A DNA stretch of 64,000 nt from Psilocybe azurescens (GCA_023853785.1 JAJIRX010000648.1:682001-746000); one strand, 5' to 3'; counted from the first letter of the stretch, positions 24,067 through 36,059 are shown. The notes: generated from the sequence alone by a model not told the origin. Program-made: numbers and translations.

Positions 24067-26229
24067 GGCTAATCAAGGGCTTGAAAAGGTCTAGGGGAAT
24101 AGCAGAAGAGTGCAGACTGCTGTCGCAAACTCGCAGACCATCCGCCTTTATATCGTGCGCTAAACGCGTCCATTTACGTTTGAAAATATTGCAAGCTAGT
24201 CGGTAGATCCAATGAATCTCTATTCTGAAAAGAATTCTGAGAATCATGCAGTCGTGCGTAGTGTGATCTATTGGTCCTTGTGCAACGCATAGGTGTCAAC
24301 CCCGAATACCGAGCATTTGAAAGGTCAAGAGGTACATGTATGACCATGGTTGTATTGTATATCGGAAGATAACGAGAGCTGCACACGAGTAAAGCAAGAG
24401 AAGTTTGTTGTGGCTGGAAGAATGTTGGGAATTGAAGAAGGACTACCTGGTGGGTGACGTTCCTCCAGAGTCTTTCGCGGAAAAAAGCATGATCTCGTGC
24501 GAGTCATTGAGTGAATGCGCCACATGCCGTTGCCTTGATACAGTTATCACAATGGAATGTGTCATATTAGGCCTTGAAAGAAGGACGATAACATTACAGG
24601 CAAGCCATAGACAAACTGTTCTCCTCTAAATTCTTTGAAACTGCGGTAATCATCGGAGTATATAAGACTTTACAACTCATGTATATCACTATCTCTGTAG
24701 ATAGAAGGATGAGCACGGGTAGACTTTCATTATCTGCAAAAACGGCCTACCTCAAGAAAGAGGTGCATTCAACTCGTAACCTCATACAGATCCCATTTAG
24801 CATAGAAGGAATCAGTGATGGGCACCGGAAGGCAACACACCTCGTTTGGTTTTGTGCAGGTTGAAATGTATAAAAGTGAGTTTAAAGAGAGGAGACATAC
24901 AATTCCTCCACAACAATCACTAGCTGGGTGTTCTTTCCATCGATGGTAAGGGCAACACCATATGTTCGACTAAAGTCAAAACTTTGTGCTTGCTTCACGA
25001 TTGTTATCTTTGACCGATACAGTTGACCATGAGAAGCAAGGCGAAGGAAAGCGAATGCCATCTTGGCCAAAAGGACCTTTCAAAGATCTAGAAGTGAGTC
25101 ACGACCTATTAGTAACCCATCTCACAAATTTGAACAACCACAATTCCTCATGGAATGGATACATCACAGCTGTTGATGCTTCAAGCGCGAGCAAATCTTT
25201 CTTGAAACTCTTTGTAACTCTTGCCTGATCTGCAGAGTCGAGACGTATTCGACGACTTTCCAAGGTCCTGTCGGGCTACTGGTGTTGCTGCATGAGATAA
25301 TCATCGACTTTGAAAAATATACGTTCTGCAGTAAGCCTATGTAACGATGATGTGAGCATGTGATGAGGATCTAGTCTAGGGATGATCCCAGCTGAGCTGG
25401 ATGACAACAATGACAGGACGTGTAATTGATCCTCACCTCAATTGACAAAAAGATAAATAAAAATCCAGTTGCTCAGTGGGTTGCAAGCAGAAATAGCAAG
25501 TGGGCACGTGGGGGTCATCAAGCCTCAGGACATCTTGACTCTTGAAGACCAGGATGGATCAGGATAGGATACGCAGACAGCACCACAAATGATACTCGGC
25601 TCTGGAGTCTGGACATGATTACAATGCACCCAAGTGTGCACTGTGACCTAAGTTTTTTACCTTGCCTGACTTGCCTCGCTACCTCAGCCTGGAAAAAGCG
25701 AATGTCCGTTTTTGATTGAGAAGCACCTTCTTGATCAGAGGTTAGCATGGAAGGCCGGTTTACACAGGCGATATTCGGGATTTGTGCAACCTGTTATTTC
25801 CGCATTGGACAGTGCTCCGCGAGATGAGAGCTACGTCGCTCTCAAATTTTATAGGCTTGGAAGAGACATGGCGGCTGCACGGTGCATGACTGTGACTGGT
25901 GTTATTCAAGTACGGTGTCGACTCTCAAGGCCAAGTTGATGGACAAGCGAGATACGAAGCCGTGACAGATTATGGAACAAGGAACTGATCGGCCCAGTGT
26001 AATGTTGTCACACGTGAATTCGATCAGACTATTCAAAGCGCACCATCTCAGCACAGCACGAGGCTCCACTTTGCCCGACAGGATTTATGTAAAAGTCTAT
26101 AGATGTACTGATAGAAATAATTCATATTCTTTTTCATTAAGTTGTTCCTTGGCTTCATTCTCTTCGTTTCCTTGTCTTTTTCGTTTTCTTCTCTCTCTTT
26201 TTCCCCTTCATTTCTGGTGGTCGTTTTGA
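24067..26229. other. Intergenic, about 2.2 kb
   Basis: Holds the promoter of GH18 copy 2 on the left and of the coiled-coil gene on the right (a T/C-rich tract at about 26120-26225 immediately precedes that start codon). Several 60-80 codon frames exist, but none has a motif or a sensible splice partner. A CACGTG hexamer occurs at 25505-25510. No repeats or transposon ends recognised. Confidence 0.4.
24146..24153 (-). promoter_or_regulatory. TATA box of GH18 copy 2
   Basis: Minus-strand ATATAAAG about 85 bp upstream of the start codon at 24066, matching the spacing of the TATA element of copy 1. Confidence 0.55.
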
Positions 26230-27146
26230 ATGTCCCCTAGTAGGACGCAGAAGTCTCAAGAGCGACTAGGAGGCCTACCAGTGCAGAGCTCCCGCCATAG
26301 CTGCAGTGCTTCTGCCCCAGCAACCGTTTCTACAACGTTCGTCCCTGTTTCCCCTGCCCGTTAACTATTCTGTCAGAAGTGCAGGGTGACTCATCTCGTT
26401 CAACAGCAAGATCGAAGCGGCTTTGAGAAACCATTACAAGAAGAATCTTAGAAACGAACACTTGATGAAAGACCTGGAGGTATTTATCTTGATTTTGATT
26501 TTTTCATCCGGATACCTTAGGCTCATTAGAACTCCAGTCCAGGCTAATCGAGGATTTAAGCAACTTTCGCGCCATTGACAGCCTTGTCAACGACGTCTAC
26601 ACCGATTTACAAGTGAGTTACCCACTTCTCTTTACCTTTTCAGTGACGGCAGCGAGCTGAGACCCCTAATTAACAGCGAAACCATCTCAGAGCTCAAAGT
26701 TCACTAGATCAACAAGTCCCACAAATCAGAAAGGAGCTGGAAGACGCGATGAACACACTGTCGGATCTCGGGGAAACCCTGCCCATCATTGACTCTGAGG
26801 TCTCAGATATTCGCGAGGTATACGACTCCGGCCGCGTCAAGGTGTGTCACGCCTCATCCCGTTTCTTTCATTTCATTCATTAATCGACGAACCAAACCTC
26901 TACTTGTAATTTTAGGCCCAAGCCCTCGTCTCCGATCTCACATGGCTCAATACAGAGTTCTATGAACGCTGGCGCAGCATCATATTCACCTCGTCCAGCC
27001 CCGTATCATGGCGCTGGAAGATCTACCTCCGGACTCTATTCGTCTTCTCCTTCGTCGTCTGCTCATGGTTGTTCTGGATCGCATTAACCGGTGCCTATCG
27101 CGCACACCGACATCGCCTCGTGTGGGGCGAGAAGCTAATGTCCTAA
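26230..27146 (+). CDS. Coiled-coil, C-terminally membrane-anchored protein of unknown function
   Basis: Five exons, about 230 residues. The Ser-rich N-terminus (MSPSRTQKSQERLGGLPVQS) is followed by a long charged helix: KIEAALRNHYKKNLRNEHL, then EELQSRLIEDLSNFRAID, RNHLRAQSSLDQQVPQIRKE and SDLGETLPIIDSEVSDIREV. Near the C-terminus, a basic stretch (SWRWKIYLRTLF) leads into one hydrophobic helix (VFSFVVCSWLFWIAL) and a short tail HRHRLVWGEKLMS. This suggests a tail-anchored protein with a cytosolic coiled coil, as in SNARE regulators, tethers or spindle/membrane linkers; I do not recognise the family. The first splice (donor near 26360) is one base out of phase. A CCC run at 26357-26359 just before it may lack a C, or the true donor is elsewhere. 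The other exons join cleanly. Confidence 0.65.
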
Positions 27147-28577
27147 CCCCCAACGATAGGGCTTCCCTATCAATGCCATCATCACACTCTAAATTAGAGC
27201 CCCTATACTCTTGTTTCCTCCAGGACACACATTTTCCTCCTTAAATAGAGGAGCCCCCTTCTCTCCTTTTCGTATCCCAAAACTCTGTACATGTTGCATC
27301 GTTATCTGCTTTCCCACTCGCTCATTCATTCGTTACCGCAAGCCTCCCGTCATCCACATATCATTATCGAATTAAATAGTCATAGCCATGCGCTTCTCCT
27401 ATTTCCTCCTCAGCACCTGCACGCACCCAGCTTTCTTGCTTTAGATATCCTGGCTTTTTTCTGTAATTATATACATCTTGTAAATCATCGTTAATCTCTA
27501 CTTCTTATTTCGCGTCATCTCAACACTGAGGATCTGAGCACACGCGTCAGAAATAGGCAAGTGAGTTTCATTCCAGCTTTATAGGGGCAACTACTTCCTT
27601 TTATGGACAAGACAAGATCTGACGCGACGAACAGACGAATTAAGAATGGCTATGCGATTAATCATTATTTGGTATTACAAATGGTGTACCTATATGTGAA
27701 TCAGTGATAGGGTACTAGTGGGATAAAATAGAGCGACAGAATGAGTTGATGATGACTCTGGGAGTGATGTCTGTGTGCTTGTGCGTGTACTTGTGCGAAT
27801 GAACGAGTGACGGAAACGATGAGGAGAGCTGAGAGAGCGAGTCGAAGAAGACGAGGTTGCAAGTGTGGATGGATGGATGAAGATAATACATACAAAGGAC
27901 AACGAACACGAGACACAAAACCAAAGCAAGCCCTCATAAGAAGGAAAGTTGGACGGTGTGTGAGTACGTTGAGCTCCCATGAACGGAAGGAAAGTGCGAG
28001 GGAAGAGAAAAAAGTCTGTCCATGCAAGAAAGAAAGAAAACAGAGTGTCGGCGGTGAGTAAGTATAACGTGGGCCATGAAAGATGACGAGAACAAAAAGT
28101 ACATCTGAGAGCGTGGGCGAGGAAAGATGGTTGGGAATGATATATGCATATCAGGGGGGAATCAGGGGATATGGAAGGTTCAAAGTCCAGTGAAAGTCCA
28201 GTCAAGAAAGATAGAAACAGTGATTGAGAGGGGAGGGGGACTGTTGCCAATGTTGTGTGATATGCATTGGCGTTTTAGCGGCGTGTATGGAGGGTCGTAA
28301 GTGAGGGTCGTGTCATGAGCGTGTATAGGGTGTTTTTGGGTGGAATTTTCTTGTAGTCGTCGTTAGGTATAACGTATGATATACACGTAAGGGAATGTTA
28401 CGCCGACATAACAAGTTTTTAATTTTTCCGCGGCGGCCTAGCGTTGCGCGTCGTTGTCATTTGTCATTCTTGCTGTTGTTCCACAGGAGACATTGGTATG
28501 AATCGTGGACCCATTTTCGAACATGAAACGCTCTAGGCATCTAGCCTACCTGTCCTCTCTTGTCAGAGCCTCGCAGT
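27147..28577. other. Intergenic, convergent 3' flanks
   Basis: About 1.4 kb between the stop codons of two convergent genes. Frames such as 27690-28250 (minus) are rich in Ser, Phe and Leu but lack motifs; I read the region as untranslated or intergenic DNA. Purine-rich stretches on the plus strand near 27960-28060 give low-complexity frames. Nothing else recognised. Confidence 0.4.
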
Positions 28578-30517
28578 CTATGCCGACGTCTGACTGGCTC
28601 CATCAGGGAGATTGCGGACCTAAATGTAAAAAAGAAACCGTCAGCAATGAAAGGTAAGTTGAAGTTAAAGAGCCGATATTAAACGTACACCAAGAACAGG
28701 GCGCGAATAGTCCTCTTCATCTCTCAGATCTCGTGTAGACGTCTTATGGTGCAAGCGCTGGCGCAAGCCCGGATCCAGCCTCTCGTCCAGGACAACGCTG
28801 TCGTTCGAGTACACAGACGACGCGGCGTCCAATTGGACCAGCGGTTGATCAGTGTCATTGTTATTACCCAACGGCTGCCCATGCCCGTGCGACGACGACT
28901 GCGCAGGAGGAAATCGGACAGTATTCGAGTCCGGAGGCAGCGGTGCATCACCGCCCGTCAAACCTGCACCAACAGAAGCCAAAGGCAGCACAGGCGAAGG
29001 AGAGTTCCCCATTGATCCCCGATAGTACGAAGCCAACAACGGCTCGAAGCTCCCGCTATTACTGTGATTGTGCGCGTGCCCTCCAGCACCCATCTCCGCA
29101 AGTCCACTGCTAATACTACGATCGCGGCTCATGCCCGTGATAAACGCGCTCTGTGGGGCCTGGGCTGCAGAAGTGCCAGGATTAAGATGGGATCCAGAGA
29201 TATACCCATCTCTCGCACCAGGAGGAACGATGTAGTCGCCACTCGCGTAAGGGTTGTACTCTCCATTATCGTCGAGATAGGCAGATGCGCGGCCGGCTGA
29301 CGGGACGGAGCTCATGGCAAGTCCGGAGCTAGAGCGGCGCTGGAATGGGTCTTCGGTGGGGCCATAGCGTGTGTGGCGGGCGCCTGCGGCGGGATCATCA
29401 TCGTCGTCTAGGGGCGTGCGATGGAAGCCTGCTGCAGCAAGAGTGGCTGAGACCGCTGTATCATGCTCGAGGCGCTGTGTTCGGCGGCGGCGGCGGACGG
29501 CGAAGAATACCCAAAGAATAATAGATGCGGCGGCGAGACCGACGAGAACGAATACTCCGGCTACAGCGCCCGTGTTACTGAAGAAGCTTTTTAAAAATAA
29601 AGTAAATGAAAGGAGCTCGGATAAATTGGGAATACAACGAACGAGTTTCCCTTGGAGGTGTTGTTGTCTGGACTGAGAGTAGGATTTGAGTAGATTTGGG
29701 TTACAGTGACGAGGGAGCCGTCTTGTTGTGTGGAGGTGGAAGTCTCAGTGATAACCAATGGAGCGGTTACTGAAGTAAAACCTCGGCTATCAGTGGTGGT
29801 AATAACGACGCGGGTGGAAAATGTGGACCTGAAGGGAACAATATCAGTGACATATTCTATGACATAAGAGGAAAATAGAAAGATTACACTATGACCTCTG
29901 GAGGTGTTGTTATTGAGGAAGATGAGGGAGGCGAAGATACTGGCGTGTCGGAGGAGGAGGAGGAGGGAGGTGGTGTACTTGACTGGGCTGGGTCAGAAGT
30001 GGAAGAGACCGGACGCGACGAAGAGGAAGGAGGCGGTGGAGGAGGATCAGAGGTAGAGGAGCTTGAGGATGACGGAGGCGGTGTAGTGGAGGACGAAGAG
30101 GCAGAGGACGAAGATGAGGGCGGAGGAGTAGTAGATGACACAGAAGAGGAAGAAGAGGAAGAAGAGGAAGAGGAAGAGGAAGGCGGCGGTGGGTCCGAGC
30201 TGGAGACGGAGCTGGAGGAACTGGAGGCCGGTGGGTCATCTGTAGACGAGCTGGCCATGGTGGTGGGGGTGGTCTCCACCACAACAGGCGAGCTGGAGGA
30301 AGCGGCGGAAGGTGAGCTTGAAATGGACTCTGACAGAGTGGAAGATGTCGATGAGCCAGTGTCTGTCGAGGTCATGGGTCCAGTAGACGATCTGCGAAAT
30401 TATAAGTATATCGTGAGAAATGATATCAGAGCGACAAGATATTCACAAAAATGTATTAGAGGAAGAGGAAATAGAAATCACAGAGCCCGTACTGGTAGCA
30501 TTGGTGGAGGTAGACAT
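28578..30517 (-). CDS. Single-span Ser/Pro-rich surface protein (Mid2/Wsc-sensor-like layout)
   Basis: Minus-strand gene from 30517 to the stop at 28578. A short first exon (MSTSTNATSTGS) is spliced to an exon extremely rich in Ser, Pro and Thr (about 29892-30390). Next come STFSTRVVITTTDSRGFTS and NNTSKGNSFF, then one transmembrane helix (GAVAGVFVLVGLAAASIILW) followed by FFAVRRRRR, which fixes the tail in the cytosol. The tail is about 280 residues, Gly/Ser-rich, and ends with SRPVLGVRNLPDGASQTSA after a final intron near 28610-28684. A glycosylated Ser/Thr ectodomain, one helix and a basic stop-transfer is the layout of fungal cell-wall sensors such as Mid2, so a wall or surface role is inferred. 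No N-terminal signal peptide is visible, which is odd for such a topology. No enzymatic domain. Confidence 0.7.
30080..30190 (-). repeat. Low-complexity Ser-codon (TCC/TCT) tract
   Basis: Imperfect trinucleotide repeat encoding Ser runs broken by Pro pairs within the ectodomain of the surface protein. The plus strand reads as GAA/GAG repeats and produces a spurious Glu/Gly-rich open frame. Confidence 0.75.
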
Positions 30518-30715
30518 GAACAAGAAAGAAGGATGTTTACCAAAGTTTAATTAACCACTCTACTCACCGCTGTGCTGTGCTGCACCTCCACGCTTTTATT
30601 TTTAACTGCCTTCCCTTCTCGGTCTTCGTCCACCACCTCCACAGCCTGTCTCTAATTACCTCCACGCGTTAGCACATTTTAACAGGCACAATCTATACCA
30701 TATTCTTAGACTATC
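30518..30715. promoter_or_regulatory. Divergent promoter, surface-protein gene / VPS5
   Basis: Only 198 bp separate the two start codons, so the core promoters of both genes must lie here or overlap the 5' leaders. The segment is rich in short C/T runs on the plus strand (CTTCCCTTCTCGG, CCACCACCTCC) that may serve as initiator-type elements. No TATA box or E-box seen. Confidence 0.5.
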
Positions 30716-33277
30716 ATGGACGGCTTCGACGATCTCCTAGCACCCTCGCGTCAAGCTCTCGAAGACAATCCATTCGCCGACCCCTTCGGAAAGCGTTCCA
30801 GTTCCCCAGATCCTTGGGGAACACCCTTTGTATCCAACGATCCCTCCGAAAACGCCTTTGGTAGCTCAGAGGACCACTTTGGCTCCTCAGAGCTCTCTTA
30901 TGGCTCGACTTTACACAATGAAACCGCTTCCAGCACCGTAGCTGAAGAAACTCTTCCATCCGATCCACTGGACTATGCCACTCACCATACCGAAGACGAC
31001 GACAAGCCATTAGGGAACCCCCGCTCTCCAGGCTTCCGCGAGAGTGTTCCTGCTGCGTTCTCGGAGACTGCGACTATCCGACCAGACCACATCGAGGGAG
31101 TTCGATAAGCACACTGCACCTGCCTTCTCTACCAACACAGATTCCACCACCTCCGCAGCTGAAGCATCCAAACCGGACACTGTTTCAACACCTTTGGCTC
31201 AACCACCTCTATCCCCTTCTCTGTCGACTAGTGGCTTTGGCGCTGCACCTTCCGCAACGGCTTCAGGCTTCAGAACGCCTCTTGATGCCCCCTTTCCCGG
31301 TCTCGAACGTTCCGTTGCCGCCCTTTCGCTCGGCGGAGAGGCCGTAGGCGGTTGGCAGAGCGAAGAGCAAACTCCATGGCAAACTGAAGCGTTTCCATCC
31401 GCGCACCCGACACCAACAGCAGCAGTAGCTGCACCGGACGATGACAGTGACGACGACAAGCCCATACTGCAGGCGTATCATAAGCAACATGATCCTGAAA
31501 GCAATATCTTGGTGAAGTTCTCGTTCATTAGCAGATATACTGATACTGATGGCTTACATCCCAGCCCACCGCTGCCACACGAACTGCTAATGGACTCCAA
31601 CCAGTGTTCATGATCACAGTCGACGACCCTCAGAAAGTCGGAGATCCCATTAGATCATTCACCATGTACACGGTGTACACCAGAGTAAGACACTCTCGCT
31701 TCGCATCCCAAACACCGCGTCTAATCCTTATAAACCCAAGACTACATCCCCACTATACCAAAAATCGGCCTTTTCCGTTCTAAGGCGCTACTCGGACTTC
31801 CTCTGGTTGTACGAGACACTATCCAACAATAATCCTGGCGTCGTCGTGCCCCCAGTCCCTGAAAAGAACCCCTTTGGCCGATTCGACGACCAGTTCGTTC
31901 GCCAGCGGCGGTCCGCACTCGAGAAGTGCATACAAAAACCGCAAACCACCCCGTCCTCGGCAAAGACCCCGACTTGAAGCTGTTCCTGGAAAGCGACAGT
32001 TTCTCGCTTGATGTAAGTCTTCTGTCGCGGGGCTTTTGTAAACATCGTAATAACTAGTTCTTCCTTTTTTATTATTATTTAGATTAAACACAGAAAGGCA
32101 GAAATTGCGCATGAAAAGGAGGACTCATTGCTAGCATCGGTCAATCCTTCACAGGCCCGCGGTTCTATGAAACCGATGAGGTGCGTATGGCTGTATCGAC
32201 TACAACCCGACTCGCACTGACACTGGCACTGGCTTACAGTGGTTCGACAGGCAAAAAATCTACCTTGACAGTCTCGAATCCCAATTGCGCGGGCTCGTCA
32301 AATCCATCGACCTTGTCTCAAAACACCGTGTAGGCAAGTAGATGCCGTAGTGGAAAGGAAAGCGGCCATTCATTCGATTGACATTGAATCTATAGACTTG
32401 GCTACAGCGACGGGAGACTTCGCGCAGAACGTTACAGAGCTTTCGGAGTCGGATGTGGGCAAACAGCTGGTGCAGTCCTTGTCGGGGCTTGCGGATATGG
32501 AGCGAACAGCGCAGGACCTGCAGAATACACAGTCGGAGCATGACTTGACGACTTTGATGGCTACTGGTAAATGCTTTTCACGCCTTCTCTCTCATAGTAA
32601 AACATACTAAGTTTTTTAATCTAGTGGAGGAATATGCTCGTTTGATTAGCTCAGTCAGAGTCAGTCGGTTTTGTTCGCTTGTTAACTCTGCTGCTCGCTT
32701 ACTGATGCGATGCGATACGACGATTACAGCTCGCATTCACCTCTCGCATCCGGGTGTACCACGCATGGAAAAATCAAGAGAACGAATTATTGCGCACTAA
32801 ACAAACGCACGAGAAGAACAGGGCGCAAGGCAAAATTCCAACCGACCGGCTAGGATATTCGCTGACGCAGATAGCAGAGGTGCGTGTGTGTGTGACACCG
32901 TCATTCGTCGTCGTTGTTTTTCTTTCTTTCGTTAGGGATGTTGTTATTGATTGATGTCTTTTATTTATCGAAATGCAGGCGGAACGTCGAGCTTCGGACG
33001 CAAAGCTGGAGTACGAGCAAGTGTCGAAGCTTGTTAAAACGGAGATGGCCAGGTTCGAACAGGAGAGAATTGAAGACTTCAAGGAGTCGCTGCAGGCTTT
33101 CCTCGAGGGGATGATATCGCGGCAAAAGAGGTCAGTATCATCTGCACACAGCTTACATTAGATCGGTTCACCATAACTAATTACACACAAATGTAGTTAA
33201 TCGCTGCTTGGGTGAATTACCAGCAGATGCTGTTGAACAAAGTCGGCGGTGACGGTCCAGTGGCTGCCCAGACTTAG
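30716..33277 (+). CDS. VPS5: Retromer sorting nexin Vps5 (SNX1/2-type PX-BAR protein)
   Basis: Acidic, Ser-rich N-terminus (MDGFDDLLAPSRQALEDNPF) of about 270 residues. A PX domain follows (FMITVDDPQKVGDPIRSFTM, FSVLRRYSDFLWLYETL, PPVPEKNPFGRF with the PxxP phosphoinositide loop, HPVLGKDPDLKLFLES). A BAR domain comes next, from YETDEWFDRQKIYLDSLESQ through RVYHAWKNQENELLRTKQTH to the end at 33277. Vps5 pairs with Vps17 on endosomal membranes to form the tubulating half of retromer. Seven or more small introns. The frame must move by one base at about 31096 (extra G), 31934 (missing A), 32118 (missing G), 32333 (missing G) and 33124 (missing A). At each site the conserved sequence resumes in the neighbouring frame, so I call the gene functional and the sequence faulty. 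It is divergent from the surface-protein gene. Confidence 0.9.
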
Positions 33278-33550
33278 CCTAGCCTAGCCTAGTTTTCTTC
33301 TTCGAATTACTTACAGAACTCACAGAATATACCATAGTCTTTGTTCACTTGTACCTTATTATTGTTTTCGGAAGATAGAGGAAGGTGGTGGATGTGTAAT
33401 GCTTTTATATTTATTCATGCATGGAATAGATTGAAGTACAGGAAAATAATAATGATAACAAATTACGCCTTTATGACTGGTATTGCAGCTCTTTTATCAG
33501 CTATAAGTCCCCGAAGTACTCAAATAAAAAGTGCAGTGGTTCCCTCGAGA
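33278..33550. other. Convergent 3' flank with short TAGCC repeat
   Basis: 273 bp between the convergent VPS5 and MPE1 stop codons. It begins with three tandem TAGCC units overlapping the VPS5 stop (33275-33290). No coding potential seen. Confidence 0.6.
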
Positions 33551-35706
33551 TCACTCCCAATATCGAGGCATTTTGGACCCATCCGGATTTGTCGTCTCAA
33601 AAAGTCCGATGGCCTATCTCGTTTAAGATTCCGTCTCCTGTTATTAATAGGCAAGCGCTGGTATGCTGAATCCTGGCCAAGACCCTGTCCGCCCGCACCC
33701 CCACCCACATACTGATTCCACCCACCCATCTGCTGCTGCTGCTGCTGCTGCTGGAAGCCATTCATTCCAACACCAACACCGACGCCAAAGCCGCCCATCT
33801 CCGCACCAGCCACGCTCTGCGCGGCAGCGACCTGCTGCTGCTGGAACGTGGCCACCGCGAGCGCGGCGGACACCGCCTGCGCCTGCGACAGCTGGATCTG
33901 CAGCTGGTGCTGCTGCATCTCCGTTTGCTGCCGCACAGCCCGCGGTAGGTTCGGGTTCTGGAGGGCTTGGGAGATCTGGTTGATCTGCGCTTGGAGTTGC
34001 GGGATTTGGTCGACGAGCATTTGGGACATGTCCATGTTGAGGTCTGGTTGCTGGTCAGAGTAGATATCTTGTTCGCCGAGGTTAGAGTCGTCAGGTGTAC
34101 CGGACTATAAATAATAAAAGGAGGGATGAACTTCGAGAGAAATATATTTTGCGGGGGATTTTTCACCTGTGTTCCATTAGCGTTCCCGTCTGATTTGCTG
34201 TTGGATGCTGCTGTGTCTTCACCGCCTTCTTTCTTGCTTTCTTCAATGGCCTTCTCAATGTAGTCCGCAACTTTCGTCCTTGTAGGCTTGTCCACAGCGA
34301 GCTTATCCAGAGAAGGAATCTTCTTCTGGCAGTTCGGACAAATAAAATCTCTCTCAAGCAGATATGTCTGTATGCATTCCTCGCAGTAGGCTTTATTACA
34401 GCATGGGGTCTTTACTGCGTCTCGGAAAAGCTTGTTGTCTATCGGACAAGCTAGCGATGAGTCGGACGGCACCTTCTCACGGACTTCGAGCGCCGTTAGG
34501 CCTTTGACACGCGCTACCTGCTTCTGCCATGATGCTCTTTTTATCCAGAAAGTTAAAACAAAGTGCGGGAGCGAATGTGAAAAAATGAAAAACATACAGA
34601 TCAGGTTGGGCTACAACGTAACCTCCATCTGGAGTCACCATTACTCCTTGCGTCAGCTCCGAACTGTTGGGATTTTCCACTGCCTTTAGCATACTTCTGG
34701 GTATACCTGTGGTTCTCTTGATGCGTGGTCTGTTGTCAAATTCGCGGTCACTGTTTGTTGGACAATCCTGAATCCAGTGTCCTTGAGAAAGAATGAGTTA
34801 TACTGAATCATCAAGCGATGAGCATGCCAGAGGCGAACCTTTCTGTCCGCATCGATAACAAACATAACTAGGAGGCAGAGGTTTATCATTGTGAGGTTGG
34901 TGTGGCTGGAAAGGCTTTCCACCGCGGTTGAAGCCGGTACCTCGTGTATTGTTATAAATACGCTGCGAGCTACAAGAAGCAGGACAAGGCAGGACAAAAG
35001 CAAACATTGTTCATTAGACAAGAAGCTACTACATAGATAAAAACCCCTGAAGGGTAACACCAACTGGGACATCTTTTCTTGGGTTTCTTCCCAGTTCTGA
35101 GTCTGGGCTTGGAACATAGCAGCCATTGCGGCGGCCTCGTCGCCTTTGGTAACAAGCGATGCTACCGGCGTCTGCTTCGGATGTAAAAGGAAGTTCTACC
35201 AGAGGAACAAATGAGCACTCACCGGTGTTGATTGTTTGGAAGGGGAAACAGTCGTTGGTTCTTCTTTTCCATCGAATCTCTTAGACATGGAACCCTTATG
35301 CCAGGTCAATCCACCCGGAGCGGATCCACCCCGGGATACGGGTTCGGATGTAGGTATTGATGCAGGACCACCTCCATTCACATACAAAGAGGCTTTGCCT
35401 TTGCCTGGACGAGAGGCTGGGAGGCGTTTCACGATAACAGAAGAGGATCGCGGGATGACTTGAGAATCATCTTTGAACTCTGTACGCTAACAGTTTAGTC
35501 ATCGATGGAGTGGCAGACTAGAAACAGAAACGCACCTTGCTTTGATGTTGCATCGTAGACGTAGAGATCAAAGTCATTGGCCTTACCCATGTTGTTGGCA
35601 AGAATGATTTCACGTTTCAAATCGAAGACTGATATACCAGTGCCATCGAAAGACACTCGAGACTCGTCCTTCCTTGAATTGAACTTGTAAAAACAGAAGA
35701 TGCCAT
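33551..35706 (-). CDS. MPE1: Mpe1/RBBP6-like subunit of the cleavage and polyadenylation factor
   Basis: The domain order identifies it. An N-terminal DWNN ubiquitin-like domain starts at 35706 (MASSVF, then YKFNSRKDESRVSFDGTG, FDLKREIILAN). A CCHC zinc knuckle follows (YVCYRCGQKGHWIQDCP, joined across an intron). A RING/U-box comes next (CPIDNKLFRDAVKTPCCNKA, CEECIQTYLL, FICPNCQKK). The C-terminus is a Gln-rich coil, then SAYQRLPINNRRRNLKRDRP and a final MPRYWE. Mpe1 is part of the CPF nuclease module that cuts and polyadenylates pre-mRNA. Two one-base gaps are needed: in an A run at 35689-35693, just after the start codon, and in an A run at 33599-33603, near the end. Without the second, the frame reads on to a spurious stop at 33520; with it, the family-typical MPRYWE end is reached at 33551. 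It shares a 353-bp divergent promoter with ERG4. Confidence 0.9.
33728..33753 (-). repeat. CAG (polyglutamine) repeat in MPE1
   Basis: Plus-strand CTG units encode eight consecutive Gln on the minus strand in the disordered C-terminal part of the Mpe1 homologue. A shorter Gln run lies near 33832-33843. Such tracts are expected to vary between strains. Confidence 0.85.
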
Positions 35707-36059
35707 ATCTATTGAATGACAAGGACGCTGCTAATATAACTAGAGATGAAAAGGGGATGAGAAAAGGTATAGGACACGATGTGACCTTGTGGTGGTCGAG
35801 GAGCAAGCTTAGGCTTTCGAGTAAAGCACCAAATTTGTAACGTCACAAATGGCACACTTGAACCGGTCAGCCGCTACTCGGCACCATGTGCGGTCACGTG
35901 TAATTTTGCTGTTACTAAATGCGGCTATGTCCAGACGCGGGGACTTTCATTGTCAATAAAAAGTCGTTCGACCCCTTGTACGCCTTTTTACGTGACACCT
36001 TTCCCTAACAGTGATTGTCTACTTCCATACTTCAGCCGCTTGCTAGGAAATCAACCATC
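35707..36059. promoter_or_regulatory. Divergent promoter MPE1 / ERG4 with E-box
   Basis: 353-bp gap between the two start codons. It contains a palindromic CACGTG at 35895-35900 within GGTCACGTGTAA, about 160 bp upstream of ERG4, and a TACGTGAC near 35989-35996. Fungal SREBP-type (Sre1) and other bHLH factors bind E-box-like sites and control ergosterol genes, so this is a plausible sterol-response site. The link is inference only. Confidence 0.4.

Noticed and set aside
27690..28250. 186-codon minus-strand frame rich in Ser, Phe and Leu
   Set aside because: Lies in convergent 3' flanks, has low-complexity composition and no conserved segment.
29891..30550. 219-codon plus-strand Glu/Gly-rich open frame
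   Set aside because: Exact antisense of the Ser/Pro codon repeats of the surface protein; the composition (GAA/GAG repeats) explains its length and there is no domain.
30716..33277. VPS5 as a pseudogene because of five frame breaks
   Set aside because: Conserved PX and BAR segments continue across every break, the breaks sit at short runs as in other essential genes, and splice sites are intact.
33520..33550. MPE1 stop at 33520
   Set aside because: That stop is reached only in the shifted frame. With the A run at 33599-33603 lengthened by one, the family-typical end MPRYWE and a TGA at 33551 appear.
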